This document shows, piece after piece, positions 17,723-26,719 of a stretch of DNA of 64,000 nt. The notes under the pieces were generated by a model that did not search any database, was not told the origin of the DNA, and saw only the letters and a list, made by a program, of their open reading frames with translations. The stretch comes from Sphaerisporangium sp. TRM90804. Its GTDB lineage: Bacteria > Actinomycetota > Actinomycetes > Streptosporangiales > Streptosporangiaceae. Made by a program: the position numbers and the translations under genes. The stretch covers positions 1-64,000 of the forward strand of contig NZ_JARWAC010000010.1 of assembly GCF_029846175.1 (NCBI RefSeq). The letters are read 5' to 3'. How positions within the stretch are numbered: position 1 is the stretch's first letter; each line of letters starts with the position of its first letter.

Positions 17723-20434
17723 CTAGAGGACGTCGCGCAGTTGGGCGCGGGAGGCGATGCCCAGTTTGCGGAAGGCGTGGTGCAGATGGGTGCCGACCGT
17801 GCGATGGGACAGGTACAGCTGCTGGCCGATCTCGCGGTTGGACAGACCGGTGGCCGCCAGCTTGGCGATGTGCAGTTCCTGCGGGGTCAGCTGCTCGGCG
17901 GAGCTGGGCACGCGCAGGTGGCTGCCCTCGCCTGTGGCTCGCAGCTCCTGGCGGGCCTTCTCGCCCCAGGCCAGTAGCCCGAGTTTGTCGCAGGCGTCGC
18001 GGGCCGCTCGCAGCGGGCCGCGGGCCTCGGTGATCCGGCGGCGGCGGCGCAGCCAGACGCCGTGCGCGAGCAGCAGCCGTGCCCGCGCGGTGGGCCAGGA
18101 GGACAGGTCCGCCTCGAGAGCGGTCTCGAACAGGCTCTCGGCGTCGGTGTGGTGGGCCAGCACCGCCCTGGCGTGACGCAGGCCCACGTGCAGGTAGGGG
18201 GAGGGCGTCTGGGCGCCCATGACCTCCAGCTCGGCCAGGGCCGTACGGGCCAGGTCACGGTGCTCGGCGGTCACCGCCGCCTCGGCCAGCTCGCTGATCG
18301 TCCACGAACCCCAGATGGGGTGGTGGGCGGCGTCGCGGCGGTCGAACACCCGCCACAGGTGGCCGAAGGCGTCGGCGTGCCGGCCCGCGCACAACGCGAT
18401 CACGCCTCGGGCGTACTGGATCTGGGCGATGTTGGAGGCGATCGTGACACTGCCCAGCACCCGCTCGCTCTGGGCGGCCAGCTCCAGCCCCTGGTCCGCC
18501 TCCCCGCGCAGCCCGGCGAGGACGGCCAGGATGGACAGGGCCGCCGACTGCCAGCGGGGCTGCCGGGTCTCCCTGGTGAGCCGTTCGCACTCCTCGGCCA
18601 CCAGCATGGCGCTCGGCCAGTCGCCGCCCCAGACATGGTTGAGCATCTGTGAGGTCAGCGCCTGCGCCAGCACCCCCAGCCGCCCCTGGGCGCGCAGTTC
18701 GCCGATGGAGTCGTCGAGGAACGCGGCGGACAGCTCGTGCGCGCCGATCGCGCTGGCGGCGACGCCCAGCAGCCTGGCCATGGCGCCGTCCATGCGGGTC
18801 TCCCGCAACCTCGTCAGCCGCTCGATCAGCTCCCCGGCCCGCTCCACCGGCGCCGCGGCGGCCAGCGCGACCAGCAACTCGGGATCGTCGTCGTGCGCGG
18901 CCAGCCGTTCCGCCAGGGAGATGACCCGGTCGCGAAGCTCCGCGCCGGGATCGCGCCACCAGCAGCGGATCGCGGCCGCGCGGACGAAGTTGCGCGCCAG
19001 GGCCTGGTCTTCGGGGTTCTCCAGTTCCTCGGCGGTCGCGATGAGCCTGCGCACGCGCTGCGGGCCCTCGTTGCGGCCCTCCTCCAGCATCTCGTTCAGC
19101 CACGCCAGCCGGGCCCGTTCCAGCTCGCCCAGCAGGGTCGGGTCCGTCAAGGCGAGCAGTTCGGTGATCAGCTCGCCGCGGCCCAGCTCGAAGGCGAGCT
19201 CCGCGGCGCGCAGCAGGCGCATGGCACGGTCGGCCAGGTGCTCGCTCAGCTCCGCCGCCCGGCGCAGTGCGGTGACCGCCACGGTGAGCGCGCCACGCCG
19301 CCGGGCCCGGAGCGCCACCTGCTCCAGGTCGGCGGCGACGCTCTCGTCCGGATGGTCGAGCGCGGCCGCCCGGTGCCAGGCCCGGCGGTCCGGGTCGGGG
19401 GCGTGCACGTCGGCCAGCGCCAGGTGGATGACCTGCCGATCCAGCGGCCCGGCCCTGTGGTAGATCGCCGACCGCACGAGGGGGTGACGGAAGCGGATGG
19501 CCCACTCGTGCCGCGTCACCAGGCCGAGGTCGACCGCCGGGGCCAGATCGGCCGGCGACAGCCGGGTGCCGGTGACCGTGCCGGCGGCCGTGAGAGCCTC
19601 ACGCAGATCGTGACCGTCGTTGGCGGCGCCGGCCAGCAACAGCACCCTGGTGCGCCGCGGCAGTTCGGCCAGCCGGGTGGCGAACGAGCGCTCCAACCGG
19701 GCCGTGAGCGGCAGGAACTCCCCCGCGAGCGGACCCGGCTCCCGGCCGAGGGCGATCGGCAGCTCCACCAGGGCGAGGGGGTTGCCGGCCGCTTCGGCCA
19801 GCACCCGCCATCGCACGCCGGCGGAGAGCCTGGACGGCCGGCTGTCCAGCAGCTCTTCCGCCGCGGACGGGTCGAGCGTGCCCAGGCTCAGCTCCGGCAG
19901 GCCGACGTCGTCCAGGGTGGTCGCGTACCCCTCGCGCACGGCCAGGAGCATCCCGATCGGCTCGGATCTCAGGCGCCGGGCGACGAAGGCCAGGACCTCG
20001 GTGGTGGGCCGGTCAAGCCATTGCAGGTCATCCACGACGACGAGCAGCGGCTCGGCCGCGGCGGCCTCGCCGAGCAGGTTCAGCACGGCCAGGGCGATGA
20101 GGAAGGGCTGGGGAGTCTGACCGTCGCCCATGCCGAACGCGTCGAGCAGGGCGTCGCGCTGGGCGACCGGCAGCTCGGAGGCGGCCGCGAGCATCGGCTG
20201 GATCAGCTGGTGCAGCCCGGCGAAGGGCAGATGGGTCTCGCTCTGCACGCCCGCGACGATGGCCGTCGCGAAGCCGCGGGCCCGCGCGCAGTCCAGCGCG
20301 ACGGCCAGCAGAGCCGACTTGCCGATCCCGGCCTCGCCGCTGACCACCAGCGCGTCGCCATGCTCGGGAATCCGCGCCACCAGGCTTTCGACCTGGGCGA
20401 TCTCGCGCTCACGCCCGAACAGGGCCATGGCCAT
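17723..20434 (-). CDS. LAL-type LuxR transcriptional activator (second)
   Basis: 903 aa regulator, paralogous in architecture to the one at 14143. The N-terminal STAND ATPase has FGREREIAQVESLV, Walker A GEAGIGKSALL (residues 33-43) and Walker B LLVVVDDLQWLD. A TPR-like superhelical region follows, and the C-terminal LuxR HTH is LTPQELHIAKLAATGLSNREI with SHRTVGTHLHHAFRKLGI. Start ATG 20434, preceded by GGGGGAG. It is divergent from the XRE-STAND regulator at 20642 and follows the 16872 hydrolase convergently. Inducer unknown. Confidence 0.92.
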   Translation of the reverse strand: MAMALFGREREIAQVESLVARIPEHGDALVVSGEAGIGKSALLAVALDCARARGFATAIVAGVQSETHLPFAGLHQLIQPMLAAASELPVAQRDALLDAFGMGDGQTPQPFLIALAVLNLLGEAAAAEPLLVVVDDLQWLDRPTTEVLAFVARRLRSEPIGMLLAVREGYATTLDDVGLPELSLGTLDPSAAEELLDSRPSRLSAGVRWRVLAEAAGNPLALVELPIALGREPGPLAGEFLPLTARLERSFATRLAELPRRTRVLLLAGAANDGHDLREALTAAGTVTGTRLSPADLAPAVDLGLVTRHEWAIRFRHPLVRSAIYHRAGPLDRQVIHLALADVHAPDPDRRAWHRAAALDHPDESVAADLEQVALRARRRGALTVAVTALRRAAELSEHLADRAMRLLRAAELAFELGRGELITELLALTDPTLLGELERARLAWLNEMLEEGRNEGPQRVRRLIATAEELENPEDQALARNFVRAAAIRCWWRDPGAELRDRVISLAERLAAHDDDPELLVALAAAAPVERAGELIERLTRLRETRMDGAMARLLGVAASAIGAHELSAAFLDDSIGELRAQGRLGVLAQALTSQMLNHVWGGDWPSAMLVAEECERLTRETRQPRWQSAALSILAVLAGLRGEADQGLELAAQSERVLGSVTIASNIAQIQYARGVIALCAGRHADAFGHLWRVFDRRDAAHHPIWGSWTISELAEAAVTAEHRDLARTALAELEVMGAQTPSPYLHVGLRHARAVLAHHTDAESLFETALEADLSSWPTARARLLLAHGVWLRRRRRITEARGPLRAARDACDKLGLLAWGEKARQELRATGEGSHLRVPSSAEQLTPQELHIAKLAATGLSNREIGQQLYLSHRTVGTHLHHAFRKLGIASRAQLRDVL

Positions 20435-20470
20435 GAGAGCTCCCCCGCTTCTCCCAAGGAACTCCCCTCA

Positions 20471-20534
20471 GTGTCGCAATAAATACGGCCTCAGGCGCAT
20501 ACTCCGGGGCGTGTCGACACCCTGGTGAGTGTCG
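20471..20534. promoter_or_regulatory. Divergent promoter region with three GTGTCG repeats
   Basis: GTGTCG occurs at 20471-20476, 20511-20516 and 20529-20534. The middle one lies in the perfect palindrome GTGTCGACAC (20511-20520). An AT-rich AATAAATACGG lies between the first two. This is the shared control region of the LAL gene and the XRE-STAND gene. Confidence 0.3.
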
Positions 20535-20641
20535 CGCCACCGCCGAAGCCGAGGTGCCGAGGGCCGCTGACGGGGTGACGGACGGCGAGGTTCCACGTAG
20601 GTTCGGGTGATCTCCACCAGATCGCGCGGAGGGAGCAGTCG

Positions 20642-22900
20642 ATCACCACTCCGACGAGCTTCGCGGAGGTGCTGCGTCACCATCGGCACGCCGCACGCCT
20701 GACGCTGGAGCAGCTCGCCGAGGCCTCGGGGGTCAGCGCCCGGACTCTGTCGGACATGGAACGCGGACGCAGCAGGGGCCCCCAGCACCGGACCGTCACC
20801 GCACTGGCCGCCGCGCTCGGCCTGGCCGACGCCGACCGCGAACAGCTCGTCGAGCTGGCGCGCGAGGGCCGCCTGCGCGACCACTGGACCCGTCCGACCG
20901 GGCTCTGCGAGCTGCCTCGCTCCGTCGACGACTTCACCGGCCGGGCCGCGGAACTGGCCTGGACCCACGAGGTGATGCGCGCGGGGGACACGCCGGGCGC
21001 CGCGGGTGTGGCGCTCGTCACCGGCTCCGCCGGGCTGGGCAAGACCACGCTGACCGTCCGCGCCGCCCACGCCCTGCGGCCGGACTTCCCCCAAGGGGTG
21101 TTCTTCCTCGACCTGTTCGGCATGTCCCCGCACCCCCTGCCCGTCGAGGAGGCCCTGGGCCTGCTGCTTCGCGCACTCGGCGTGGCGGAGCAGCAGCTCC
21201 CCGGCGACGTCGCCGGGCGTGCGTCCCTGTACCGGTCCCTGCTGCGCGACCGGCGAGTGCTGATCGTGCTCGACAACGCCGCCTCCGAGGAGCAGACCAG
21301 GCCGCTGCTGCCGGGCGGCGGCGCGGGCAGGGCCCTGGTGACCAGCCGTCGCCTGCTGGCCGGTCTGGAAGGGGTGCGCAGACTCGGCCTCGGGCCCCTG
21401 CCCCCGCCGGAGGCCACCGAGCTGCTGACCGGGATCCTGAGGGACCGCGGCGCCTCGGACGAGGGCTCGGCCCTGTGGCAGCTCGCGCAGCTGTGCGGTG
21501 GTCTGCCGCTCGCGCTGCGGATCGCCGGAAATCGGCTGGCCAGCCGGCCCGGCTGGAACGCCGCCGACCTCGCCGCCCGGCTGACGAACGAGGAGCGCCG
21601 CCTGGACCAGCTCAGCGCCGGCGATCTGAGGATCGCCACCGCGTTCGGGCTGTCCTACGAGCAGCTTCCGGACCCGACACGGCGGGTCTTCCGCCGGCTC
21701 GCCCTGGTGCCGGGTCGCGACTTCGACGCCGCTCTGGCCGCCGTGGTGGGCGGCACGCCGATCGAGGGGGCATGGGACGCCCTCGACGAACTCGTCGACC
21801 TCGGTCTGCTGCAGGACGGCACGTCGGGACGCTACCGCTTCCACGACCTCGTCCGGCTGTTCGCCCGCGACCGGCTCCGGGAGGAGGACGCGGCGGACGA
21901 GCGCGAGGCGCTCACCGTGACGATGACGTCGTGGCTGCTGCGGATGGCCACCACCGCCGGCCGATGGTTCGAGCCCGCGTACGGCCGCCCCGACCGGCCC
22001 GACCCCGACCTCGCCGCCCTGTCCTCCGCGGAGGAGGCCGGCCGCTGGCTTCGCGTGAACGTGGACAACTGGCTGGGTGCGTTACGCCACGTGGCGAGCG
22101 CCGGCGGGTTCGCCGCCGTCCTCGACTGCGCCGAGTCGATGCACTGGTTCTCCGACCGGTGGATGCACGCGCCGCACTGGCACGAGGTCTTCACCCTCGG
22201 CGCCGAGGCCGCCGCCGCCCTGGGCGAGCCGGCTCGGCAGGCCGCGCAGCTGAACCTGCTCGCCTGGGTGCATCTGGTGCCGCGAGACGACATGGAGACG
22301 ACCCTGCGCTACACGGCCCAGGCGCTGGACCTGGCCACCCGCAGCGGTGCCACCGGGCAGGTCGCCCTGGCCCACCACCACGCGGGCGGCGCGCTCCGGC
22401 GGCTCGGGCGGCTCGACGAGGCCATCGCCGCGGAGATCCGGGCGGCGGAGATGTTCAGGGCCGACGGGGACGTCGATCGGTACTGCCACTGTCTCGGCGC
22501 CCTCGGCACCTGCCTTCGCGATGCCGGACGCCACGGCGAGGCGCTGGAGCAGTACCTCGACCTGTGGGCCCTGCTGAACGACGACCGGTCGGGGATGACG
22601 CCGAGCGTCGCGGCGTTCACCCGGCCGATCGCGCTGGCCCGCGTCGGCGAATGCCTGGGACTGCTCGGCCACCGGTCCGAGGCGATCGGCAAGCTGACCG
22701 AGGCGATCGCCCTCATGGAGCAGGCTCAGCTGCCCGTCCCGCAGGCCCGCTCCCTGGAGACGCTGGCGGCCCTGCTGAGCGAAGAGGGCCGGACCGGCGA
22801 GAGCCGCCGTGCCTACGCTCGCGCGGCCGAGGTGTACGAGGCCGTCGGCGATGCCGAGGCGAGCGGCCGCTGCCACGACCTGGCCAACGCCGCGCCCTGA
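20642..22900 (+). CDS. XRE-HTH / NB-ARC / TPR regulator, apparently starting at ATC
   Basis: AfsR-type STAND regulator. N-terminal Cro/CI HTH (SFAEVLRHHRHAARLTLEQLA, SGVSARTLSDMERG), NB-ARC ATPase with Walker A TGSAGLGKTTL and Walker B VLIVLDNAAS, a GLPLAL motif, a winged-helix region, and TPR repeats near the C-terminus (residues about 540-740). The first canonical codon, GTG 20669, would delete the first half of HTH helix 1. Upstream, a GGAGGG at 20628-20633 lies eight bases before ATC 20642, and the frame from there reads TTPTSFAEVLRHH, the normal N-terminus of such proteins. No in-frame ATG, GTG or TTG exists upstream. An ATC start, or an ATG-to-ATC change, is proposed. 752 aa from ATC, 743 from GTG. 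Confidence 0.85.
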   Translation: MTTPTSFAEVLRHHRHAARLTLEQLAEASGVSARTLSDMERGRSRGPQHRTVTALAAALGLADADREQLVELAREGRLRDHWTRPTGLCELPRSVDDFTGRAAELAWTHEVMRAGDTPGAAGVALVTGSAGLGKTTLTVRAAHALRPDFPQGVFFLDLFGMSPHPLPVEEALGLLLRALGVAEQQLPGDVAGRASLYRSLLRDRRVLIVLDNAASEEQTRPLLPGGGAGRALVTSRRLLAGLEGVRRLGLGPLPPPEATELLTGILRDRGASDEGSALWQLAQLCGGLPLALRIAGNRLASRPGWNAADLAARLTNEERRLDQLSAGDLRIATAFGLSYEQLPDPTRRVFRRLALVPGRDFDAALAAVVGGTPIEGAWDALDELVDLGLLQDGTSGRYRFHDLVRLFARDRLREEDAADEREALTVTMTSWLLRMATTAGRWFEPAYGRPDRPDPDLAALSSAEEAGRWLRVNVDNWLGALRHVASAGGFAAVLDCAESMHWFSDRWMHAPHWHEVFTLGAEAAAALGEPARQAAQLNLLAWVHLVPRDDMETTLRYTAQALDLATRSGATGQVALAHHHAGGALRRLGRLDEAIAAEIRAAEMFRADGDVDRYCHCLGALGTCLRDAGRHGEALEQYLDLWALLNDDRSGMTPSVAAFTRPIALARVGECLGLLGHRSEAIGKLTEAIALMEQAQLPVPQARSLETLAALLSEEGRTGESRRAYARAAEVYEAVGDAEASGRCHDLANAAP

Positions 22901-23024
22901 CGGTTCCACGCCACTTCCGCGCCACTTCTGCGTCCTGTTCTGCGTGGCCGCACGACGGGCGCGCGCTTTGGATGGAGTGCACCGGGACAGGCGCCGGGCC
23001 TGCCCGTCCAGCACAGGAGCGACC

Positions 23025-23528
23025 ATGACCCCAGTCGGGAACGTCGTGCTCGTGCACGGCGGCTCCGTGGACGGATCCGGCTGGCAGGGTGTCCACGACG
23101 AGCTGACCAGGGACGGCCTGCGCGTCCACGTCGTGCGGAACCCGGCCTCGTCGCTGGAGGACGACGCCGCGGCGACCCGCCGGGTCCTGGACGGCCTCGA
23201 CGGCCCGGCCGTCCTGGTCGGCCATTCCCACGGCGGGGTCGTCATCAGCGAGGCCGGCACCCACCCCAACGTCGCCTCGCTGGTGTACGTCGCCGCGTTC
23301 GTCCCCGACCAGGGCGAATCGGCCGACGGATCGGTCCCGGAGCCGGCCTGGCGGCACCGGCCGAGCTGGTACCTCGTCGCGACCGAGGACCGGATGATCC
23401 CGCCGCCCGCCCAGCGCGCCATGGCCGAGCGCGCTGGAGCGACCGTCGTCGAGGTCATCGGCGGCCACGCCGTCCACGTCTCCCAGCCCGCCGCGGTCGC
23501 CGACCTCATCCGCCAGGCCGCCGCCTGA
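23025..23528 (+). CDS. Short alpha/beta hydrolase lacking the lid region
   Basis: 167 aa. VVLVHGGSVDGSGWQGV oxyanion region, nucleophile in VLVGHSHGGVVI, acid in VATEDRMIPP, general base in GGHAVHVSQP: the triad is complete. Compared with the neighbour at 25891 the fold core aligns throughout, but the segment between DQGES and PSWYLVATED is only about 15 residues instead of about 90, so the lid/cap is deleted. AGGAG at 23015-23019 sets the ATG. It may be an esterase with an open active site or a decayed gene that kept its frame. It follows the XRE-STAND gene by 124 bases. Confidence 0.8.
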   Translation: MTPVGNVVLVHGGSVDGSGWQGVHDELTRDGLRVHVVRNPASSLEDDAAATRRVLDGLDGPAVLVGHSHGGVVISEAGTHPNVASLVYVAAFVPDQGESADGSVPEPAWRHRPSWYLVATEDRMIPPPAQRAMAERAGATVVEVIGGHAVHVSQPAAVADLIRQAAA

Positions 23529-23689
23529 CGACGTCCGCCCTCCCGGGGCCGGACACCGGTCACCTCCGGCCGGCCGTCCATCGATTCCGCACGCTCGACG
23601 TCCCGCGCGGCCCCACGCCGCCCAGGACGCGATCGACCAGGCCGGACGCCCCGTCCCGGGATGCCGGCCCCCGACCACAGGAGGCAGTC

Positions 23690-24988
23690 ATGACAAGCAG
23701 ATCGGTGACCAAGGCCGCCGTCATCGGCACCGCGGTCGAGTTCTACGACCACGCGCTCTTCGGGCTGGCCGCGGCGGTCGTCTTCAGCGACCAGTTCTTT
23801 CCCGCCGGCACGCCCCTGGCGGGCACGCTCGGCTCCTTCGCCGCGTTCGCGGTCGGATTTCTCGCCCGTCCCATCGGCGGTGTCGTGTTCGGCCACTTCG
23901 GCGACCGCGTCGGGCGCAAGCCCACACTGGTCGTGACGCTGCTGCTGATGGGGTTGTCCACGGCCGGCATCGGGCTGCTGCCCACCTACGACCAGGTGGG
24001 CCTGGCGGCGCCGATCCTGCTCGTGCTGCTCCGGCTGGCCCAGGGCTTCGGCGCCGGAGCCGAGTACGCCGGCGCCCTCGTCATGGTGGCCGAGACGACC
24101 GATCCGCGCCGGCGGGGCCTGTGGGCCTCGCTTCCCGGCGCGGGCGTCCAGATCGGCATCCTGGCCGCCACGCTGGTCTTCACCGCGTTCGCGGCGCTGC
24201 CGTCGTTCGAGACCTGGGGTTGGCGGTTGCCGTTCCTGCTCAGCCTCGCGGGCGTGGGCATCGGGCTGTTCCTGCGGTTCCGGGTGCGGGAGTCGGAGAT
24301 CTTCGAGCGTGAGCGTGCTCGGGGGGTGAGCCGTTTCCCGGCGTTGGAGGTCGCCAGGAGGCAGCCGCGTAGCCTGCTGATCGCGTTCGCGGTCAACGCC
24401 CCCTTCGGCGCGATCGGCTACCTCCTGAACGTCTTCGTGCTGTCGTACGTGACCAGGACGCTCGGCCTGCCCGCCACGGTGGGGCTGATCGGCAACGTGT
24501 GCTCCTCCGCCGTGGCGATCGCGGTGACGCCGCTGTTCGGGCTGCTGTCCGACCGCGTCGGCCGCCGCCCCGTCTTCGTCGGCGCCGCGCTGGCTCTGAC
24601 CTTGTTCGCCTTCCCGATGTTCTGGCTGGTCGACACCGGCCGCCCCGTGCTGGTGATCCTCGCGGTGACGCTGGGGTACGGCGTCTGCGTCGCCGCGATG
24701 TTCGCCGTGCTGGCCTCGCTGCTCACCGAGTTGTTCGGCACCCGGTACCGCTACAGCGGCATCGCGATCGCCCGCGAGTGGACGGCCGCGCTGACCAGCG
24801 GACCCGCACCGCTCGTCGCGGCCGCTCTGGTGGCGGGCGCGGGCGGCGCGTCCTGGCCCATCGCCCTCCTGCTCATGGTCTGCGGGGTGATCGCCATCGT
24901 CGCGGTCCTGCTCGCCCCCGAGACCCGCGCCAAGAACCTGGACGGCCGCCTAAGTAAGGAGCCCGTCGGCTCAGGTGCAGTCATCTGA
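23690..24988 (+). CDS. MFS transporter, metabolite:H+ symporter (MHS) family
   Basis: 432 aa inner-membrane carrier with twelve predicted helices. Starts TKAAVIGTAVEFYDHALFGL, the hallmark of MHS (ProP/KgtP/ShiA-like) transporters, and has the signature GHFGDRVGRKPTLV between helices 2 and 3 and LSDRVGRRPVF in the second half. Substrates of the family are organic acids such as shikimate, citrate or alpha-ketoglutarate, or betaines; which one is not evident. Its last codons overlap the shared 26-bp motif at 24974-24999, which probably serves the following hydrolase operon. Confidence 0.9.
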   Translation: MTSRSVTKAAVIGTAVEFYDHALFGLAAAVVFSDQFFPAGTPLAGTLGSFAAFAVGFLARPIGGVVFGHFGDRVGRKPTLVVTLLLMGLSTAGIGLLPTYDQVGLAAPILLVLLRLAQGFGAGAEYAGALVMVAETTDPRRRGLWASLPGAGVQIGILAATLVFTAFAALPSFETWGWRLPFLLSLAGVGIGLFLRFRVRESEIFERERARGVSRFPALEVARRQPRSLLIAFAVNAPFGAIGYLLNVFVLSYVTRTLGLPATVGLIGNVCSSAVAIAVTPLFGLLSDRVGRRPVFVGAALALTLFAFPMFWLVDTGRPVLVILAVTLGYGVCVAAMFAVLASLLTELFGTRYRYSGIAIAREWTAALTSGPAPLVAAALVAGAGGASWPIALLLMVCGVIAIVAVLLAPETRAKNLDGRLSKEPVGSGAVI

Positions 24989-24999
24989 CCGATTTCCAC
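24974..24999. promoter_or_regulatory. 26-bp motif shared with 16819-16844
   Basis: Second copy of the TGCAGTCATCTGACCGATT-containing motif, straddling the stop codon of the MFS gene and lying 55 bases before the hydrolase start at 25055. Only one of 26 positions differs from the other copy. Confidence 0.6.
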
Positions 25000-25054
25000 C
25001 GGCCGCCGCGAATCTAGCGTCGTGCTCGTCGAGACCGACCCGAAGGAGCCTGAA

Positions 25055-25876
25055 GTGCCTTACATGACCACCGCCGACGGGACCGAGATCTTCTACAAGG
25101 ACTGGGGCGGTGGCCGGCCGGTCGTCTTCAGCCACGGCTGGCCCCTGAACGCCGACGCCTGGGACGGCCAGATGCGCCTGGTCGCGGCCAACGGGTTTCG
25201 CGCCATCGCTCACGACCGGCGCGGTCACGGCCGCTCCAGCCAGTCGTGGGACGGCAACGACATGGACACCTACGCCGACGACCTGGCCCGGTTGATCGAG
25301 GGCCTGGACCTTCGGGAAGCCGTGCTGGTCGGCCACTCCACCGGAGGCGGCGAGGTCACCCGCTACATCGGCCGGCACGGCACCCTCCGCGTGGCCAAGG
25401 CGGTGCTGCTCGGAGCCGTGCCGCCGCTGATGCTCAAGACCGGGTCCAATCCCGAAGGCCTGCCCATCGAGGCCTTCGACGCCATCCGCGACGGCGTGGA
25501 GTCCGACCGCTCCCAGTTCTACAAGGAGCTGGCCGTGCCCTTCTACGGCTACAACCGGCCCGGCGCCCAGGTGTCGCAGGGCGTGATCGACGCCTTCTGG
25601 CTGTGGAGCATGCAGGTCGGCGTCAAGGGGGCGCTCGACTGCGTCAAGGCCTTCTCCGAGACCGACTTCGCCGAGGACCTCAAGCGCTTCGACATCCCGA
25701 CCCTGATCGCGCACGGCGACGACGACCAGATCGTGCCCTTCGTCGCCTCCGCTCCCAAGAGCGCCGAACTGGTCAAGGACGCCACGCTCAAGGTCTACCC
25801 CGGCGCCCCGCACGGCCTGGCCGGCGCCTTCGAGCGCGAGTTCAACGACGACCTGCTCGCCTTCCTCTCCTCCTGA
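25055..25876 (+). CDS. Alpha/beta hydrolase, non-heme chloroperoxidase/arylesterase-like
   Basis: 273 aa cofactor-free hydrolase. [16 protein letters not shown] and [18 protein letters not shown] are classic for the so-called non-heme chloroperoxidase group. Nucleophile in [11 protein letters not shown], acid in [11 protein letters not shown], base His in [13 protein letters not shown] 25055 is preceded by AAGGAG at 25043-25048; the frame is open from GTG 25022, but that start lacks a site. First gene of a tight four-gene set (25055-28329) of three hydrolases and a metallo-hydrolase, with the shared 26-bp motif just upstream. The natural reaction is probably ester hydrolysis or perhydrolysis. 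Confidence 0.9.
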   Translation: MPYMTTADGTEIFYKDWGGGRPVVFSHGWPLNADAWDGQMRLVAANGFRAIAHDRRGHGRSSQSWDGNDMDTYADDLARLIEGLDLREAVLVGHSTGGGEVTRYIGRHGTLRVAKAVLLGAVPPLMLKTGSNPEGLPIEAFDAIRDGVESDRSQFYKELAVPFYGYNRPGAQVSQGVIDAFWLWSMQVGVKGALDCVKAFSETDFAEDLKRFDIPTLIAHGDDDQIVPFVASAPKSAELVKDATLKVYPGAPHGLAGAFEREFNDDLLAFLSS

Positions 25877-25890
25877 CAGGGGTTCCGACC

Positions 25891-26709
25891 ATGCGCATCT
25901 TCCGTTTCAGGCGGCTGGCGGCCGTCGTGGCCATCGTCGTGCTCTTCGTCGCCGGGACCGCCTCGGCGCAGGCGCGGACCGGCACCGCGGGCGGAGCCAA
26001 GCCCACCGTGGTGCTGGTGCACGGCGCGTTCGCCGACGCCTCCGGCTTCAACCAGGTCATCGGCCTGCTGCAGAGGGCGGGCTTCCCCGTCATCGCCCCC
26101 GCCAACCCGCTGCGTGACACCGCCGGCGACGCCGCCTACGTCTCCAGCGTCCTCGACACGATCACCGGGCCGGTCATCCTGGCGGCCCACTCCTACGGCG
26201 GCATCGTCATCACCAACGCCGCCCGCGGCCACGACAACGTCAGGGCCCTGGTCTATCTCGGCGCCTTCGCGCCCGACGAGGGCGAGAGCGCGCTGCAACT
26301 GGCCCAGCAGTTCCCCGGCAGCGAACTGGGCGACGCCCTCATCGCGCGGCGGTACCCGATCCCGGGCAGCGCCGATCCCGGGACCGACGGCTACATCGAC
26401 CCCGCGAGGTTCCGCGCCGTGTTCGCCGCCGACCTGCCCGAGTCGACCACCCGGCTGATGGCAGCCACCCAGCGGCCCGGAAGCGTTGGCGGCCTGTCGG
26501 GCGCCAGTGGCGCGCCCGCCTGGAAGACCGTACCGTCCTGGTATCTGATCCCGACCAAGGACAAGGTCATCCCGCCCGCCGCCCAGCGGTTCATGGCCAG
26601 GCGCGCCGGCAGCAGGGTCACCGAGGTCAACTCCTCGCACGTCGTCATGGTCTCCCACCCCGCCGCGGCCACGGCCGTCATCCTCGCCGCCCACTCCGCC
26701 ACCCGTTAG
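25891..26709 (+). CDS. Exported alpha/beta hydrolase (EstC-like)
   Basis: 272 aa. The N-terminus MRIFRFRRLAAVVAIVVLFVAGTASAQA is a signal peptide, so the enzyme is secreted or surface-located, unlike its neighbours. VVLVHGAFADASGFNQVI oxyanion region, nucleophile in LAAHSYGGIVI, acid in IPTKDKVIPP, base His in SSHVVMVSHP. The lid region of about 90 residues is intact. It begins 14 bases after the upstream stop and ends ten bases before the next start. Substrate unknown. Confidence 0.88.
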   Translation: MRIFRFRRLAAVVAIVVLFVAGTASAQARTGTAGGAKPTVVLVHGAFADASGFNQVIGLLQRAGFPVIAPANPLRDTAGDAAYVSSVLDTITGPVILAAHSYGGIVITNAARGHDNVRALVYLGAFAPDEGESALQLAQQFPGSELGDALIARRYPIPGSADPGTDGYIDPARFRAVFAADLPESTTRLMAATQRPGSVGGLSGASGAPAWKTVPSWYLIPTKDKVIPPAAQRFMARRAGSRVTEVNSSHVVMVSHPAAATAVILAAHSATR

Positions 26710-26719
26710 GAGAACCGCA

